Positions 28,876-36,159 of a DNA stretch of 45,818 nt are shown here, one piece after another. The notes under the pieces were generated by a model that did not search any database, was not told where the DNA came from, and was given only the letters and a program-made list of their open reading frames with translations. This DNA comes from Clostridia bacterium. Its GTDB lineage: Bacteria; Bacillota; Clostridia; Oscillospirales; CAG-272. The position numbers and the translations under genes were made by a program. The stretch's first letter is position 1. Each line of letters starts with the position of its first letter. The stretch lies in contig JAFYMF010000013.1 in the NCBI GenBank assembly GCA_017556745.1, positions 1 to 45,818 on the forward strand, in the 5' to 3' direction.

Positions 28876-30128
28876 TGCATACCCTGAATGTTACTCCATC
28901 TGCTGAGGCACGCCTTGGCGAACTTAAAAGAAAATTCGAAGAGCAAACCACTCTTCCCGAAAAAACAGGATTTACCAACTGTCACATACATACAAGTTAC
29001 TCATTCTCTCCTTATTCCCCATCTGAAGCAGTATGGAGAGCATATCAGGCAGGCCTTGCCACTGCCGGAATAATGGATCACGATTCAGTATCAGGTGCAA
29101 AAGAGTTTATCCGTGCCGGTGAGATAGTAGGTCTTCCGGTAACTGTAGGAATCGAGTGCAGAGTCCGTACCGACGGCACACCACTTTACGGCAGACGTAT
29201 AAATAACCCCGATCAGTTGTCTGTGGCTTATCTTGCTATTCACGGTATTCCCCACGGAATGATCGACCGTGTAGACGAGTTTATTGCTCCCTACAGAGAA
29301 AAAAGAAATCTTCGCAACAGAAAAATGTGCGAGAAAATAAATGAGATAACGAAAGACAGCGGTATTACCCTTGATTTCGACCGTGATGTTCTTCCTATCT
29401 CAATGAATATAGAAGGCGGAAGTGTTACCGAAAGACATCTGCTCTTCGCTCTTACAAAGAAGATAACCGCTCTCTGTCCTACCCCTGAGGAAGCAGTTGC
29501 TTTTATTCAGGATAAGCTTGGAGTTGCTCTTTCCGATAAAGTCAAAGGGCAAATCCTCCTTGGCAGAGAGACTCCCGACTACTACGAGTACGATATTCTC
29601 GGCGCGCTTAAATCCGGTCTTGTTTCTAAGTTCTATATAGATGCAACTGATGAGTGTCCTCACATAACTGAGTTCATCGCCCTCGCAGAAGAGATTGGTG
29701 CAGTTTCTGCATACGCATATCTTGGTGACGTTACCGATTCTGTGACCGGTGATAAAAAAGCACAGAAGTTTGAGGACGATTATCTTCCTCTCCTCATGGA
29801 TACCTTAAAGGATCTCGGTTTCAGAGCAGTTACCTATATGCCCAGCCGCAATACTGATGTACAGCTGGCACGTATAATGGAGTTCTGCCGCAGTTACGGT
29901 TTCTTTGAGATAAGCGGTGAAGACATCAACTCTTCCCGCCAGTCCTTTATCTGTCCCGCCCTTGCAAAGCCTGAGTGTGCACATCTTGCTCCTGCCGCAT
30001 TTGCACTTATCGGCCATGAGCTTGCGGCAACAGAGAATATCGATAAGGGAATGTTCCGTCCCGAGGCAATCGAAAAGTTCCCCGATATGACAAGTCGAGT
30101 AAACTATTATTCTAAGCTGGAGTTTTAA
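28875..30128 (+). CDS. PHP-domain metal-dependent phosphoesterase-like protein
   Basis: A 417-residue protein with the PHP fold. Motif 1 is HIHTSYS (37-43), motif 2 is MDHDS (67-71), a later glutamate lies in GIEC (93-96) and a histidine in LAIHGIPH. Such proteins hydrolyse small phosphate esters or nucleotides, and a few are sugar-processing enzymes. No polymerase or tRNA domains are attached. It overlaps plsY by 1 nt, and an SDR gene follows after 5 nt, so coupled translation with both is likely. The substrate is unknown; the neighbours suggest a carbohydrate phosphate. Confidence 0.8.
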   Translation: MHTLNVTPSAEARLGELKRKFEEQTTLPEKTGFTNCHIHTSYSFSPYSPSEAVWRAYQAGLATAGIMDHDSVSGAKEFIRAGEIVGLPVTVGIECRVRTDGTPLYGRRINNPDQLSVAYLAIHGIPHGMIDRVDEFIAPYREKRNLRNRKMCEKINEITKDSGITLDFDRDVLPISMNIEGGSVTERHLLFALTKKITALCPTPEEAVAFIQDKLGVALSDKVKGQILLGRETPDYYEYDILGALKSGLVSKFYIDATDECPHITEFIALAEEIGAVSAYAYLGDVTDSVTGDKKAQKFEDDYLPLLMDTLKDLGFRAVTYMPSRNTDVQLARIMEFCRSYGFFEISGEDINSSRQSFICPALAKPECAHLAPAAFALIGHELAATENIDKGMFRPEAIEKFPDMTSRVNYYSKLEF

Positions 30129-30133
30129 TAGAT

Positions 30134-31351
30134 ATGAAAGAACAACTTATTACACTTATCGAACAACCCGAGGAGCTTCGCTCCTCACTGACCACTCTTC
30201 TCCCCATGCTCCGCGCGATCTCCGGTGGATATCCCGCAGTGTTCATATCCGAGAAGAACAACACTCTTCCCTCTCTCGTTAATATGGTTTTCGAGAGCGG
30301 TGACATCTCCCCCGATGCAGTAAAGAATGCTTATGCCAAGGCTGACCTTGACGATGCCGCACACGCATCCGCTCTCCTTATTTGCGGTGATTCTACCGCT
30401 CTTATTTCTCTTTCTCCTATTTGCTACTGCGATGCAGTGAAATGCGGAAAGGCTATTTTGGCCGCAGCTGACGGTGACAAGTCTCTGCTTGACACTTACA
30501 CTGTTCCGAACGTATGCAATGCTCCTAAGAGACTCAAGGGTAAAGTTGCTATCGTTACCGGCGCGGCACAGGGATTTGGTGCAGGAATTGCCGATTCAAT
30601 GGCGGCAGAGGGTGCTCACATTGTTATTGCAGACCTCAATGCTGAGGGTGCTAAAGCAGCGGCTGAGTCTCTCTGTGAGAAATACGGTCCTCATGCGGCA
30701 GTTTCGGTTACCGCAAACGTATCTGATGAAGATTCGGTAAAGGCTATGGTTGATGCGGCAGTGCTCGCTTTCGGCGGTCTTGACATTCTTGTTAACAATG
30801 CAGGTATCGTTCGCGCAGGCAGTCTTGCAGAGATGCAGAAAAAGGACTTTGAGCTTGTTGCGGCAGTAAACTATACCGCTTACTTCCTCTGTACCAAATA
30901 TTCCGTTATTCCCATGAAGGCAGCAAGAGCTGTTTGCCCCGACCTCACCGCAGATATTATCGAGATTAACTCCAAGTCCGGTCTTGCGGGTTCAAACAAG
31001 AACTTCGCTTACGCAGGCAGTAAGTTTGGCGGTATCGGTCTTACCCAGTCATTTGCTCTTGAGCTTGCAGAGTACGGTATTAAGGTAAATGCAGTCTGCC
31101 CCGGTAACTTCCTTGACGGTCCCTTGTGGTCCGACCCTGAAAAGGGACTTTTCGTTCAGTATCTTAACGCAGGTAAGGTTCCCGGTGCAAAGACTATAGA
31201 CGATGTAAGAAAGTTCTATGAGTCCAAGGTTCCCCTTGGACGCGGATGCCGTACCGAAGACGTTGTACGTGCTATCTTCTATATAGTTGAACAGCAGTAC
31301 GAGACCGGACAGGCTATTCCCGTTACCGGCGGTCAGGAAATGCTTAAATAA
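30134..31351 (+). CDS. SDR-family oxidoreductase with a 130-residue N-terminal extension
   Basis: Residues from about 134 form a classical short-chain dehydrogenase: TGAAQGFG nucleotide loop (142-149), NNAG (221-224), a catalytic serine near 280-282 in INSKSG, and YAGSK (293-297). The TGAAQGFG form is seen in sorbitol-6-phosphate dehydrogenase-like SDRs and in the dehydrogenase half of RhaD-type aldolase/dehydrogenase fusions. The first 130 residues match no domain I know and may be a shortened aldolase-like part or a new domain. The total of 405 residues is long for an SDR. It sits between the PHP protein and a phosphatase-fold protein, pointing to polyol or sugar-phosphate metabolism. Confidence 0.82.
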   Translation: MKEQLITLIEQPEELRSSLTTLLPMLRAISGGYPAVFISEKNNTLPSLVNMVFESGDISPDAVKNAYAKADLDDAAHASALLICGDSTALISLSPICYCDAVKCGKAILAAADGDKSLLDTYTVPNVCNAPKRLKGKVAIVTGAAQGFGAGIADSMAAEGAHIVIADLNAEGAKAAAESLCEKYGPHAAVSVTANVSDEDSVKAMVDAAVLAFGGLDILVNNAGIVRAGSLAEMQKKDFELVAAVNYTAYFLCTKYSVIPMKAARAVCPDLTADIIEINSKSGLAGSNKNFAYAGSKFGGIGLTQSFALELAEYGIKVNAVCPGNFLDGPLWSDPEKGLFVQYLNAGKVPGAKTIDDVRKFYESKVPLGRGCRTEDVVRAIFYIVEQQYETGQAIPVTGGQEMLK

Positions 31352-31376
31352 GACTAAATAAACGGAGGATAAAAAA

Positions 31377-32201
31377 ATGTACGAAAGACCAATAGTTTTT
31401 GATGAAATTTGTCTCACCGGTGCCACCGCTACCGTTGCTGAGGTAATGGGTTTTTCCGCTCCCGCGGAAAGTGCCGCTTCCATAAAGCCTATAGTAAAAA
31501 AGGCCGAAAATGTATTTTCCGGCAGAAAAGCTGACAGAGCGCTTCTTTACAATCCCGATGCAGTTGCTCTCTGGCTCTATCAGAAATATACCGATCTCTT
31601 CACCGATGCCGCTGTAGTATCAGATATCGCAATTCCCCTTCAGTCTGTAATGCCGTCTGTTACACCTGTATGCTTTGCATCCATGTATTCAGGTATTCTC
31701 CCCGAGAAGCACGGAATACAGTCCTATACCAAGCCCGTTCTTCAGTGCGAGCTTCTCTTTGACTGTGCACTTGCTGCAGGTAAAAAGGTTGCTATCGTCT
31801 CTACCGCTGAGGATAGTATATCCATGATCTTCCTTGAGAGAGAGATGGATTATTTCATTTACGACGATCACTACAAGGTAAATGAGAAGGCTCTTGAACT
31901 TATGAAAGAGGACAAGCACGATATTATCGTAGTTTACAACGGTAACTATGATTCCACCATGCACGGTCACGGTCCCGAAGCACCTGAGTCCATCGAGGCA
32001 CTTAAGGAAAACGTTGCTACATACAAGCGCTTTGCTGAGGCAGTAAAGGAAGACTGGAAGGATCACGATGTAATCTATGGATTTATGCCCGATCACGGTT
32101 GCCATGAAACCAGAAGCGGCAGAGGTTCACACGGCCACGAAGTCGAAGAGGATATGAATATTATCCATTTCTATGGTTTCAGCGCAAAGGAAAGCAAATA
32201 A
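31377..32201 (+). CDS. Alkaline-phosphatase-superfamily protein (phosphodiesterase-like)
   Basis: A 274-residue protein with the metal- and nucleophile-bearing motifs of the nucleotide pyrophosphatase/phosphodiesterase branch: MPSVTPVCFASMYSG (92-106, candidate threonine nucleophile), YNGNYDSTMHGHGP (187-200), MPDHG (237-241) and GSHGHE (250-255). It lacks a signal peptide and the long insert domains of larger family members, so it is probably a minimal cytoplasmic phosphatase or phosphomutase-like enzyme. ATG 31377 follows GGAGGAT. It is the last gene of the operon and is followed by a terminator. Confidence 0.78.
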   Translation: MYERPIVFDEICLTGATATVAEVMGFSAPAESAASIKPIVKKAENVFSGRKADRALLYNPDAVALWLYQKYTDLFTDAAVVSDIAIPLQSVMPSVTPVCFASMYSGILPEKHGIQSYTKPVLQCELLFDCALAAGKKVAIVSTAEDSISMIFLEREMDYFIYDDHYKVNEKALELMKEDKHDIIVVYNGNYDSTMHGHGPEAPESIEALKENVATYKRFAEAVKEDWKDHDVIYGFMPDHGCHETRSGRGSHGHEVEEDMNIIHFYGFSAKESK

Positions 32202-32220
32202 TTTTCTAAATATCAAAAAA

Positions 32221-32258
32221 CAAGCCTTTATCTCTTTTGATGATAAAGGCTTGTTTTT
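32221..32258. terminator. Bidirectional terminator ending the der-plsY-SDR operon
   Basis: 12-bp stem (32221-32232 and 32242-32253, loop of 9) with an A-run before and TTTTTAT after. It lies between the phosphatase-fold gene and the convergent ribbon-helix-helix gene. Confidence 0.87.
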
Positions 32259-32259
32259 A

Positions 32260-32460
32260 TTATTTACGCGTCGGCTTTACATTTGAATCCGGAGTTATAT
32301 CCCCGTCAATGAGCCCGTTTTCATCTTCAAAGGACTTAATGCTTTGTCTTATCAAAACAAGAACCTGACTGTTTACACTTCTACCTTCATAGTCAGCAAT
32401 ATAAGCAAGCTTATTTAACATTTCCTCTTCAATTCTGATAGAAACACTTTTTATAGCCAT
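32260..32460 (-). CDS. Small ribbon-helix-helix (Arc/CopG-like) DNA-binding protein
   Basis: A 66-residue protein, MAIKSVSIRIEEEMLNKLAYIADYEGRSVNSQ..., with the beta strand (KSVSIRI) and two helices typical of Arc/CopG repressors. A short acidic and then basic tail follows. ATG 32460 sits 5 nt after GAGGTG; the longer frame from 32481 begins before that site and was rejected. No toxin gene accompanies it. It diverges from the broken SLOG-type gene, and the shared promoter holds two direct repeats that could be its operators. Confidence 0.8.
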   Translation of the reverse strand: MAIKSVSIRIEEEMLNKLAYIADYEGRSVNSQVLVLIRQSIKSFEDENGLIDGDITPDSNVKPTRK

Positions 32461-32480
32461 AAAACACCTCAATACAAACA

Positions 32481-32516
32481 TATTATGTGTTTATTTTAGA
32501 TATATTGTGTGTTATA
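32481..32516. promoter_or_regulatory. Direct repeats in the RHH / SLOG-remnant divergent promoter
   Basis: TATTATGTGTT (32481-32491) and TATTGTGTGTT (32503-32513) match at 10 of 11 positions and start 22 nt apart, about two helical turns. A TATAAT for the plus strand lies at 32513-32518. Candidate operators for the ribbon-helix-helix protein; inferred. Confidence 0.45.
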
Positions 32517-32564
32517 ATGTTGTAAATGGATATACGGTATATTCAAAAAAACGAGGTGGTTATT

Positions 32565-32820
32565 ATGGTAACACGGAACAATGCATTATATACCTGTTGT
32601 TTCTTCGGTCATAGGACGATAAAGGAAACCGAAGAGATGAAGGCAAAATTGATGGAGAAAATTGAAAAACTGATCACCGATGAAAACGTAGATACTTTCC
32701 TGTTTGGAAGCAAAAGTCGCTTTAACAAGCGGTACAAAAATTGCTCTTGATTATGCTGTTAAACATAAAAAGAAAATAATAAATTACGCACAAACAGAAA
32801 AATCTCCGTGTGATCAATGA
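32565..32820 (+). pseudogene. Internally deleted SLOG / DUF1273-like gene
   Basis: The first 50 or so codons (MVTRNNALYTCCFFGHRTIKE..., then VDTFLFGSKSRFN) match the start of SLOG-type nucleotide-binding proteins seen widely in Firmicutes. Right after FGSKSRFN the frame runs into a stop. In the +1 frame from 32728 the sequence reads SGTKIALDYAVKHKKKIIN, which looks like the C-terminal end of the same family, with a stop at 32818-32820 inside the next terminator. The middle (roughly 90 residues by my recollection of the family) is gone and the two ends are out of frame. ATG 32565 has a good ribosome site (GAGGTGG). Confidence 0.72.
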
Positions 32821-32836
32821 TCACACGGAGATTTTT
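32798..32836. terminator. Bidirectional terminator, perfect 39-base palindrome
   Basis: Arms 32798-32816 and 32818-32836 are perfectly complementary around base 32817, with A5 and T5 at the ends. It closes both the SLOG remnant and the convergent LURP-one gene. Confidence 0.9.
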
Positions 32837-32859
32837 GATTTCTGTAATATTTTAAAGCA

Positions 32860-33330
32860 TCACTTTCGTGAACACTTTTCTGCATCAATCGCAAGAACAA
32901 GCATCAGCAGAGGCAACATATTACATGGATCTATGAGATCTATAACATAAGTATCGGTCCAGTTAAAGAGCTCTTTATTAACGATAGCAACAGTATTTCC
33001 TACAGTATCGGTAACCCTATAATCCCATTCCAGTATATTACCCTCAACCTGCCAGCCGTTACACTCGATATTATATCTCGGTTTAAAGAAGGAAAACTCC
33101 TTGCTTATACATCCGAGGTATGATTCACCCATATACATCTCGAACTTTGGCAAGAAGGTAAAAATTCTCTCCTTGACCATTCCTACCTCGTTGCCGAGAC
33201 CATCGAAAATTTTAAGGCAATGCCCCCAGGCAAACTGGCCTTTGACCGTAAATACCGTCTCGCCTGCCTCGTTATATATATCGTAACTGTCAAACCACGA
33301 GAACAGACGTTGTTTAAACAGTAGTCTCAT
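32860..33330 (-). CDS. LURP-one-related (YxjI/DUF567-like) protein
   Basis: A 156-residue protein of short alternating beta strands with internal quasi-repeats (YDIYNEAGETVFTVKGQ, LKIFDGLGNEVGMVKER, YRVTDTVGNTVAIVNKE), matching the tubby-like LURP-one family. Its bacterial role is not known; a scramblase-like or lipid-associated function has been suggested for the fold. It starts 23 nt after ppiB and is probably cotranscribed with it. Confidence 0.8.
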   Translation of the reverse strand: MRLLFKQRLFSWFDSYDIYNEAGETVFTVKGQFAWGHCLKIFDGLGNEVGMVKERIFTFLPKFEMYMGESYLGCISKEFSFFKPRYNIECNGWQVEGNILEWDYRVTDTVGNTVAIVNKELFNWTDTYVIDLIDPCNMLPLLMLVLAIDAEKCSRK

Positions 33331-33353
33331 TGCAGCTATACCCGAACAGGATG

Positions 33354-33824
33354 TTATGCCAGACGAATAGTATCGATAACCTGATCCTCATAAGGACGGT
33401 CCATATGGTCGGTTGCAGAAGCCGCGATCTCGTCTACAGCATCCATTCCCTCTATAACACGGCCAAATGCCGCATACTGTCCGTCAAGGAATTTAGCATC
33501 AGCATGAACTATAAAGAACTGAGAGGAAGCGGAATCAAACATACTTGAGCGCGCCATTGAAATAACGCCTCTTTCGTGGCTGATAGGGTTATTTACTCCG
33601 TTTGCCGCAAACTCACCCTTGATCTTCTCCTTTGCACCGCCCATACCGGTACCGGTGGGGTCGCCGCCCTGGATCATAAAGCCGCTGATTACGCGGTGGA
33701 ATATAAGTCCGTCATAGAAATTCTCGGACACAAGCTTCTCAAAATTCTTAACGGTTATGGGAGCAGCATTTGCATCAAGCTCAAGCTTGATCTCCTTACC
33801 GTTCTTAAGTGTGATAATTACCAT
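33354..33824 (-). CDS. ppiB: Cyclophilin-type peptidyl-prolyl cis-trans isomerase
   Basis: A 156-residue single-domain cyclophilin without a signal peptide, so cytoplasmic. The active-site strand FHRVISGFMIQGGDPTGTGMGG and the SSQFFI and DGQYAAFG motifs are intact. ATG 33824 lies 8 nt after GAGG; the TTG at 33830 sits too close to it. Promoter boxes are at 33863-33891. Confidence 0.93.
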   Translation of the reverse strand: MVIITLKNGKEIKLELDANAAPITVKNFEKLVSENFYDGLIFHRVISGFMIQGGDPTGTGMGGAKEKIKGEFAANGVNNPISHERGVISMARSSMFDSASSQFFIVHADAKFLDGQYAAFGRVIEGMDAVDEIAASATDHMDRPYEDQVIDTIRLA

Positions 33825-33862
33825 TTTCAAAACCTCTTTTCATTATCTCGTTTTGTGTTTAT

Positions 33863-33891
33863 ATTTTACCAAACAAACTCCGCAAAGTCAA
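33863..33891 (-). promoter_or_regulatory. Promoter of ppiB
   Basis: Minus strand TTGACT (33886-33891), 17-nt spacer, TAAAAT (33863-33868). Confidence 0.7.
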
Positions 33892-33961
33892 TAATAGCCA
33901 TAATAATATCTCTTACCTTTGCGTATGATAAATAATAAAATAGAAAGAGGATCGGCAGAAT

Positions 33962-35089
33962 ATGAAAAACAAGGATATACTTACTAAATGGTGCTATAGC
34001 GGAATATTTATTGCCGTCTTTCTCATTCTTATATATCTGTTCTTCAAGTGGCTGTTCCCGGTACTCCTTCCCTTTCTTTTGGCTTACGGGTTTTCACGTA
34101 TAGTAAAGGGACCTGCCGATCTGATCAGTCGTCGTACACCCCTCCCTGAAAAATTCTCCCGTGGGACAGTATTCGTTTTCTTTGCAGGTGCTATCGGGAC
34201 TGTTATCTTTCTACTTGTAAGACAACTGTTCACTGAAGCCGGAGAGCTTGCGCGGCATTTGTCACAGCCCGAGGTACTTGAGGGGTATGCCACTTCATTT
34301 GACGGTTTTATATCCTCTCTTAAATACAGATTTCCGTTTGTGAATCAGATTCTTGAAAAAACAAGCTCGAGTCCCACACTCTCAAATATACGCACCTATA
34401 TTCTTGACGGAATAAAAAACAGTGCTCTCGGGCTTTCCGCAAAAATCCCGTCAGCTGCTGCCGATATCCTGTCATATCTTCCGGGGCTATTATTTTCTCT
34501 CGTAATAACTTTGATACTGGCTTTTTATCTTTCCCTTGATCCTACTCTGCTTGGAAGATCAACATCAAAAATTCTTGATAAAAAAAGCTACCTAACTCTC
34601 TACAGTATAAGCCAAGCAATAAAAAAAAGCACTCTCTCCTATCTCAAAGGAAGTGCTGTGCTTTTTGTCTTGACATTTGCTGAACTGTTCTTTGCCTTTA
34701 CCGTTATAAGGATCAGGTACGCATTTGTTCTCGCCCTTGGTGTTGCACTGGCAGACCTTCTTCCTGTTATAGGAGCAGGTACTATTATCTTCCCACTGGG
34801 CGGAATAATGGCAATCACCGGAGATACGCGCATGGGACTATCCCTTATTGCGGTTGGTATTGCGGTAACTGTAATACGTCAATTTGCAGAACCGAAAATA
34901 ATAGGGCACAGTATCGGACTGCACCCTGTTTTCATGCTTATGTCTATATACGTGGGATCAAAATTTTTGGGCTTTATCGGTATAGTGATAGGACCTATTG
35001 CCGCAATGACACTCTCTGCGGTCTACCCCGTTATCTTTGAATCAAATAAACAGGATACTGCCGTAATCGGTAAAGGGGACAGCAGGTAA
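33962..35089 (+). CDS. ytvI: YtvI-type sporulation membrane protein (AI-2E transporter family)
   Basis: A 375-residue protein with about seven membrane helices: two at the N-terminus (14-50), one near 70-85, and a cluster from about 170 on. The family-typical segment is LADLLPVIGAGTIIFPLGG followed by RQFAEPKIIGHSIGLHPVFMLMSIYVG. The family includes AI-2E exporters and the YtvI sporulation branch; the spore-forming context favours the latter. ATG 33962 follows AGAGGATC. I did not find a convincing sigma E or sigma G promoter upstream. Its last 48 nt overlap the convergent gene that starts at 35770. Confidence 0.85.
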   Translation: MKNKDILTKWCYSGIFIAVFLILIYLFFKWLFPVLLPFLLAYGFSRIVKGPADLISRRTPLPEKFSRGTVFVFFAGAIGTVIFLLVRQLFTEAGELARHLSQPEVLEGYATSFDGFISSLKYRFPFVNQILEKTSSSPTLSNIRTYILDGIKNSALGLSAKIPSAAADILSYLPGLLFSLVITLILAFYLSLDPTLLGRSTSKILDKKSYLTLYSISQAIKKSTLSYLKGSAVLFVLTFAELFFAFTVIRIRYAFVLALGVALADLLPVIGAGTIIFPLGGIMAITGDTRMGLSLIAVGIAVTVIRQFAEPKIIGHSIGLHPVFMLMSIYVGSKFLGFIGIVIGPIAAMTLSAVYPVIFESNKQDTAVIGKGDSR

Positions 35090-35770
35090 AAGAGATACCG
35101 CCTCACAGGAGAGAGAATCAAGAAAGGCCTTTACTTCTTTCCCATAAGGATACTCTACGAGATCCCCTGTAAAGAACATACGCCCATCGTCAAATCCGGT
35201 ACACCCACCGATAAATCCGTAAGAATACCCCTTCAGTACTATTTCACCATGAGGCACCGTGAGTGTCTCTATGCCCTCTTTTTTTGCAGCAGAAGCAATT
35301 TTTGTATCAGAGGTAATAATTCCCCTTTTAACACCGTCAATCACCGCAGAGGAGCACTTTACGTACCCCTGCTTCACCTTTATGACAGTCATCCCCAGTT
35401 TATCCGCAGCTTCTGTTACCGCGACTGATGTATAAGGAGATGCCATGAGAATATTCCCCACCACCGCACAGTTGAGTCTAACGTCAAGGGGATATTTATC
35501 ACCCGTTTCATCACTGATCGGGGTAATTATCAAATCGGTAAGAGCTGCTATAGTATTAGCAGTATTGTCCCCCTCGGGTGTCGCCAGGTACCGACTGTGG
35601 CAGAACAGTTGTTCTCCCAGAGCAAAAAATACCATATCGGGGTGTGAAGCAACCGGTGGTGCAAGATATCCTGCCCTCGGCACTCTTATAACGATGTACC
35701 CATAATCGGTAAGTATATCCGAAGCACATTCGGGAATACGGATATCTACCAACGCAACATTTTTCTTCAT
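35042..35770 (-). CDS. GME-fold (DUF6873-like) protein
   Basis: A 242-residue protein recalling the DUF6873 GME-fold (amidinotransferase-like) family of Clostridia. Motifs include SHPDMVFF, a central LNCAVVGNILMASPYT, VKQGYVKCSSAVID, and GGCTGFDDGRMFFTGDL with a possible catalytic cysteine. No substrate is known. ATG 35770 follows CGGAG; the TTG at 35788 was rejected. It starts 72 nt after rpmB, just beyond the rpmB terminator, and has no promoter of its own in that gap, so it may depend on read-through. Its 3' end overlaps ytvI by 48 nt on the other strand. Confidence 0.65.
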   Translation of the reverse strand: MKKNVALVDIRIPECASDILTDYGYIVIRVPRAGYLAPPVASHPDMVFFALGEQLFCHSRYLATPEGDNTANTIAALTDLIITPISDETGDKYPLDVRLNCAVVGNILMASPYTSVAVTEAADKLGMTVIKVKQGYVKCSSAVIDGVKRGIITSDTKIASAAKKEGIETLTVPHGEIVLKGYSYGFIGGCTGFDDGRMFFTGDLVEYPYGKEVKAFLDSLSCEAVSLLPAVPFTDYGSILFI

Positions 35771-35786
35771 ACTTCTCCGAAAAAAC

Positions 35787-35824
35787 AAAACAAGGGAGCA
35801 ACCATACGGTTCTCCCTTTGTTTT
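35787..35824 (-). terminator. Terminator or attenuator between rpmB and the GME-fold gene
   Basis: Hairpin with outer stem AAGGGAG / CTCCCTT and inner AACC / GGTT, each arm with a one-base bulge. On the minus strand it is followed by a T-rich tail (TTGTTTTGTTTTTTC). Confidence 0.75.
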
Positions 35825-35842
35825 ATCTCAACAAAACTACAC

Positions 35843-36031
35843 TTATATTGCGCGAGTAACCTTGCCGGAGCGAAGGCAACGAGAGCATACATAAACGGTC
35901 TTGGGAGTTCCTTCAACAACTGCCTTTACACGACGAATGTTGGGCTTCCAAGTTCTGTTGGTCTTACGGTTTGAGTGAGATACGTTATGACCAAAGGTCA
36001 CACCTTTTCCACAAAGACTGCACTTTGCCAT
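35843..36031 (-). CDS. rpmB: 50S ribosomal protein L28
   Basis: A 62-residue L28, starting MAKCSLCGKG and containing NVSHSNRKTNRTWKPN. It keeps the zinc-type cysteine pairs CSLC (4-7) and CSRC (about 49-52). The ATG follows GGAGGTG. It has a strong promoter at 36111-36139. Confidence 0.97.
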   Translation of the reverse strand: MAKCSLCGKGVTFGHNVSHSNRKTNRTWKPNIRRVKAVVEGTPKTVYVCSRCLRSGKVTRAI

Positions 36032-36110
36032 TATACTTACACCTCCAAAAAAGTGCTATGCACACATATTTTTATATGAAAATTAATCTTTCACAAAATC
36101 AGCAGAGATA

Positions 36111-36139
36111 ATTATATCACACAATAGTGATAAATGCAA
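36111..36139 (-). promoter_or_regulatory. Promoter of rpmB
   Basis: Minus strand TTGCAT (36134-36139), 17-nt spacer, TATAAT (36111-36116), leaving a leader of about 70 nt. It overlaps the space just after the acyl-CoA synthetase gene, where no strong terminator is visible. Confidence 0.75.
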
Positions 36140-36159
36140 TAGTTTTTTGCAATTTATTT

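Noticed and set aside
33892..33961. Sigma E or sigma G promoter for ytvI
   Set aside because: Only loose partial matches (for example CGTATGAT) were seen, with no well-spaced pair.
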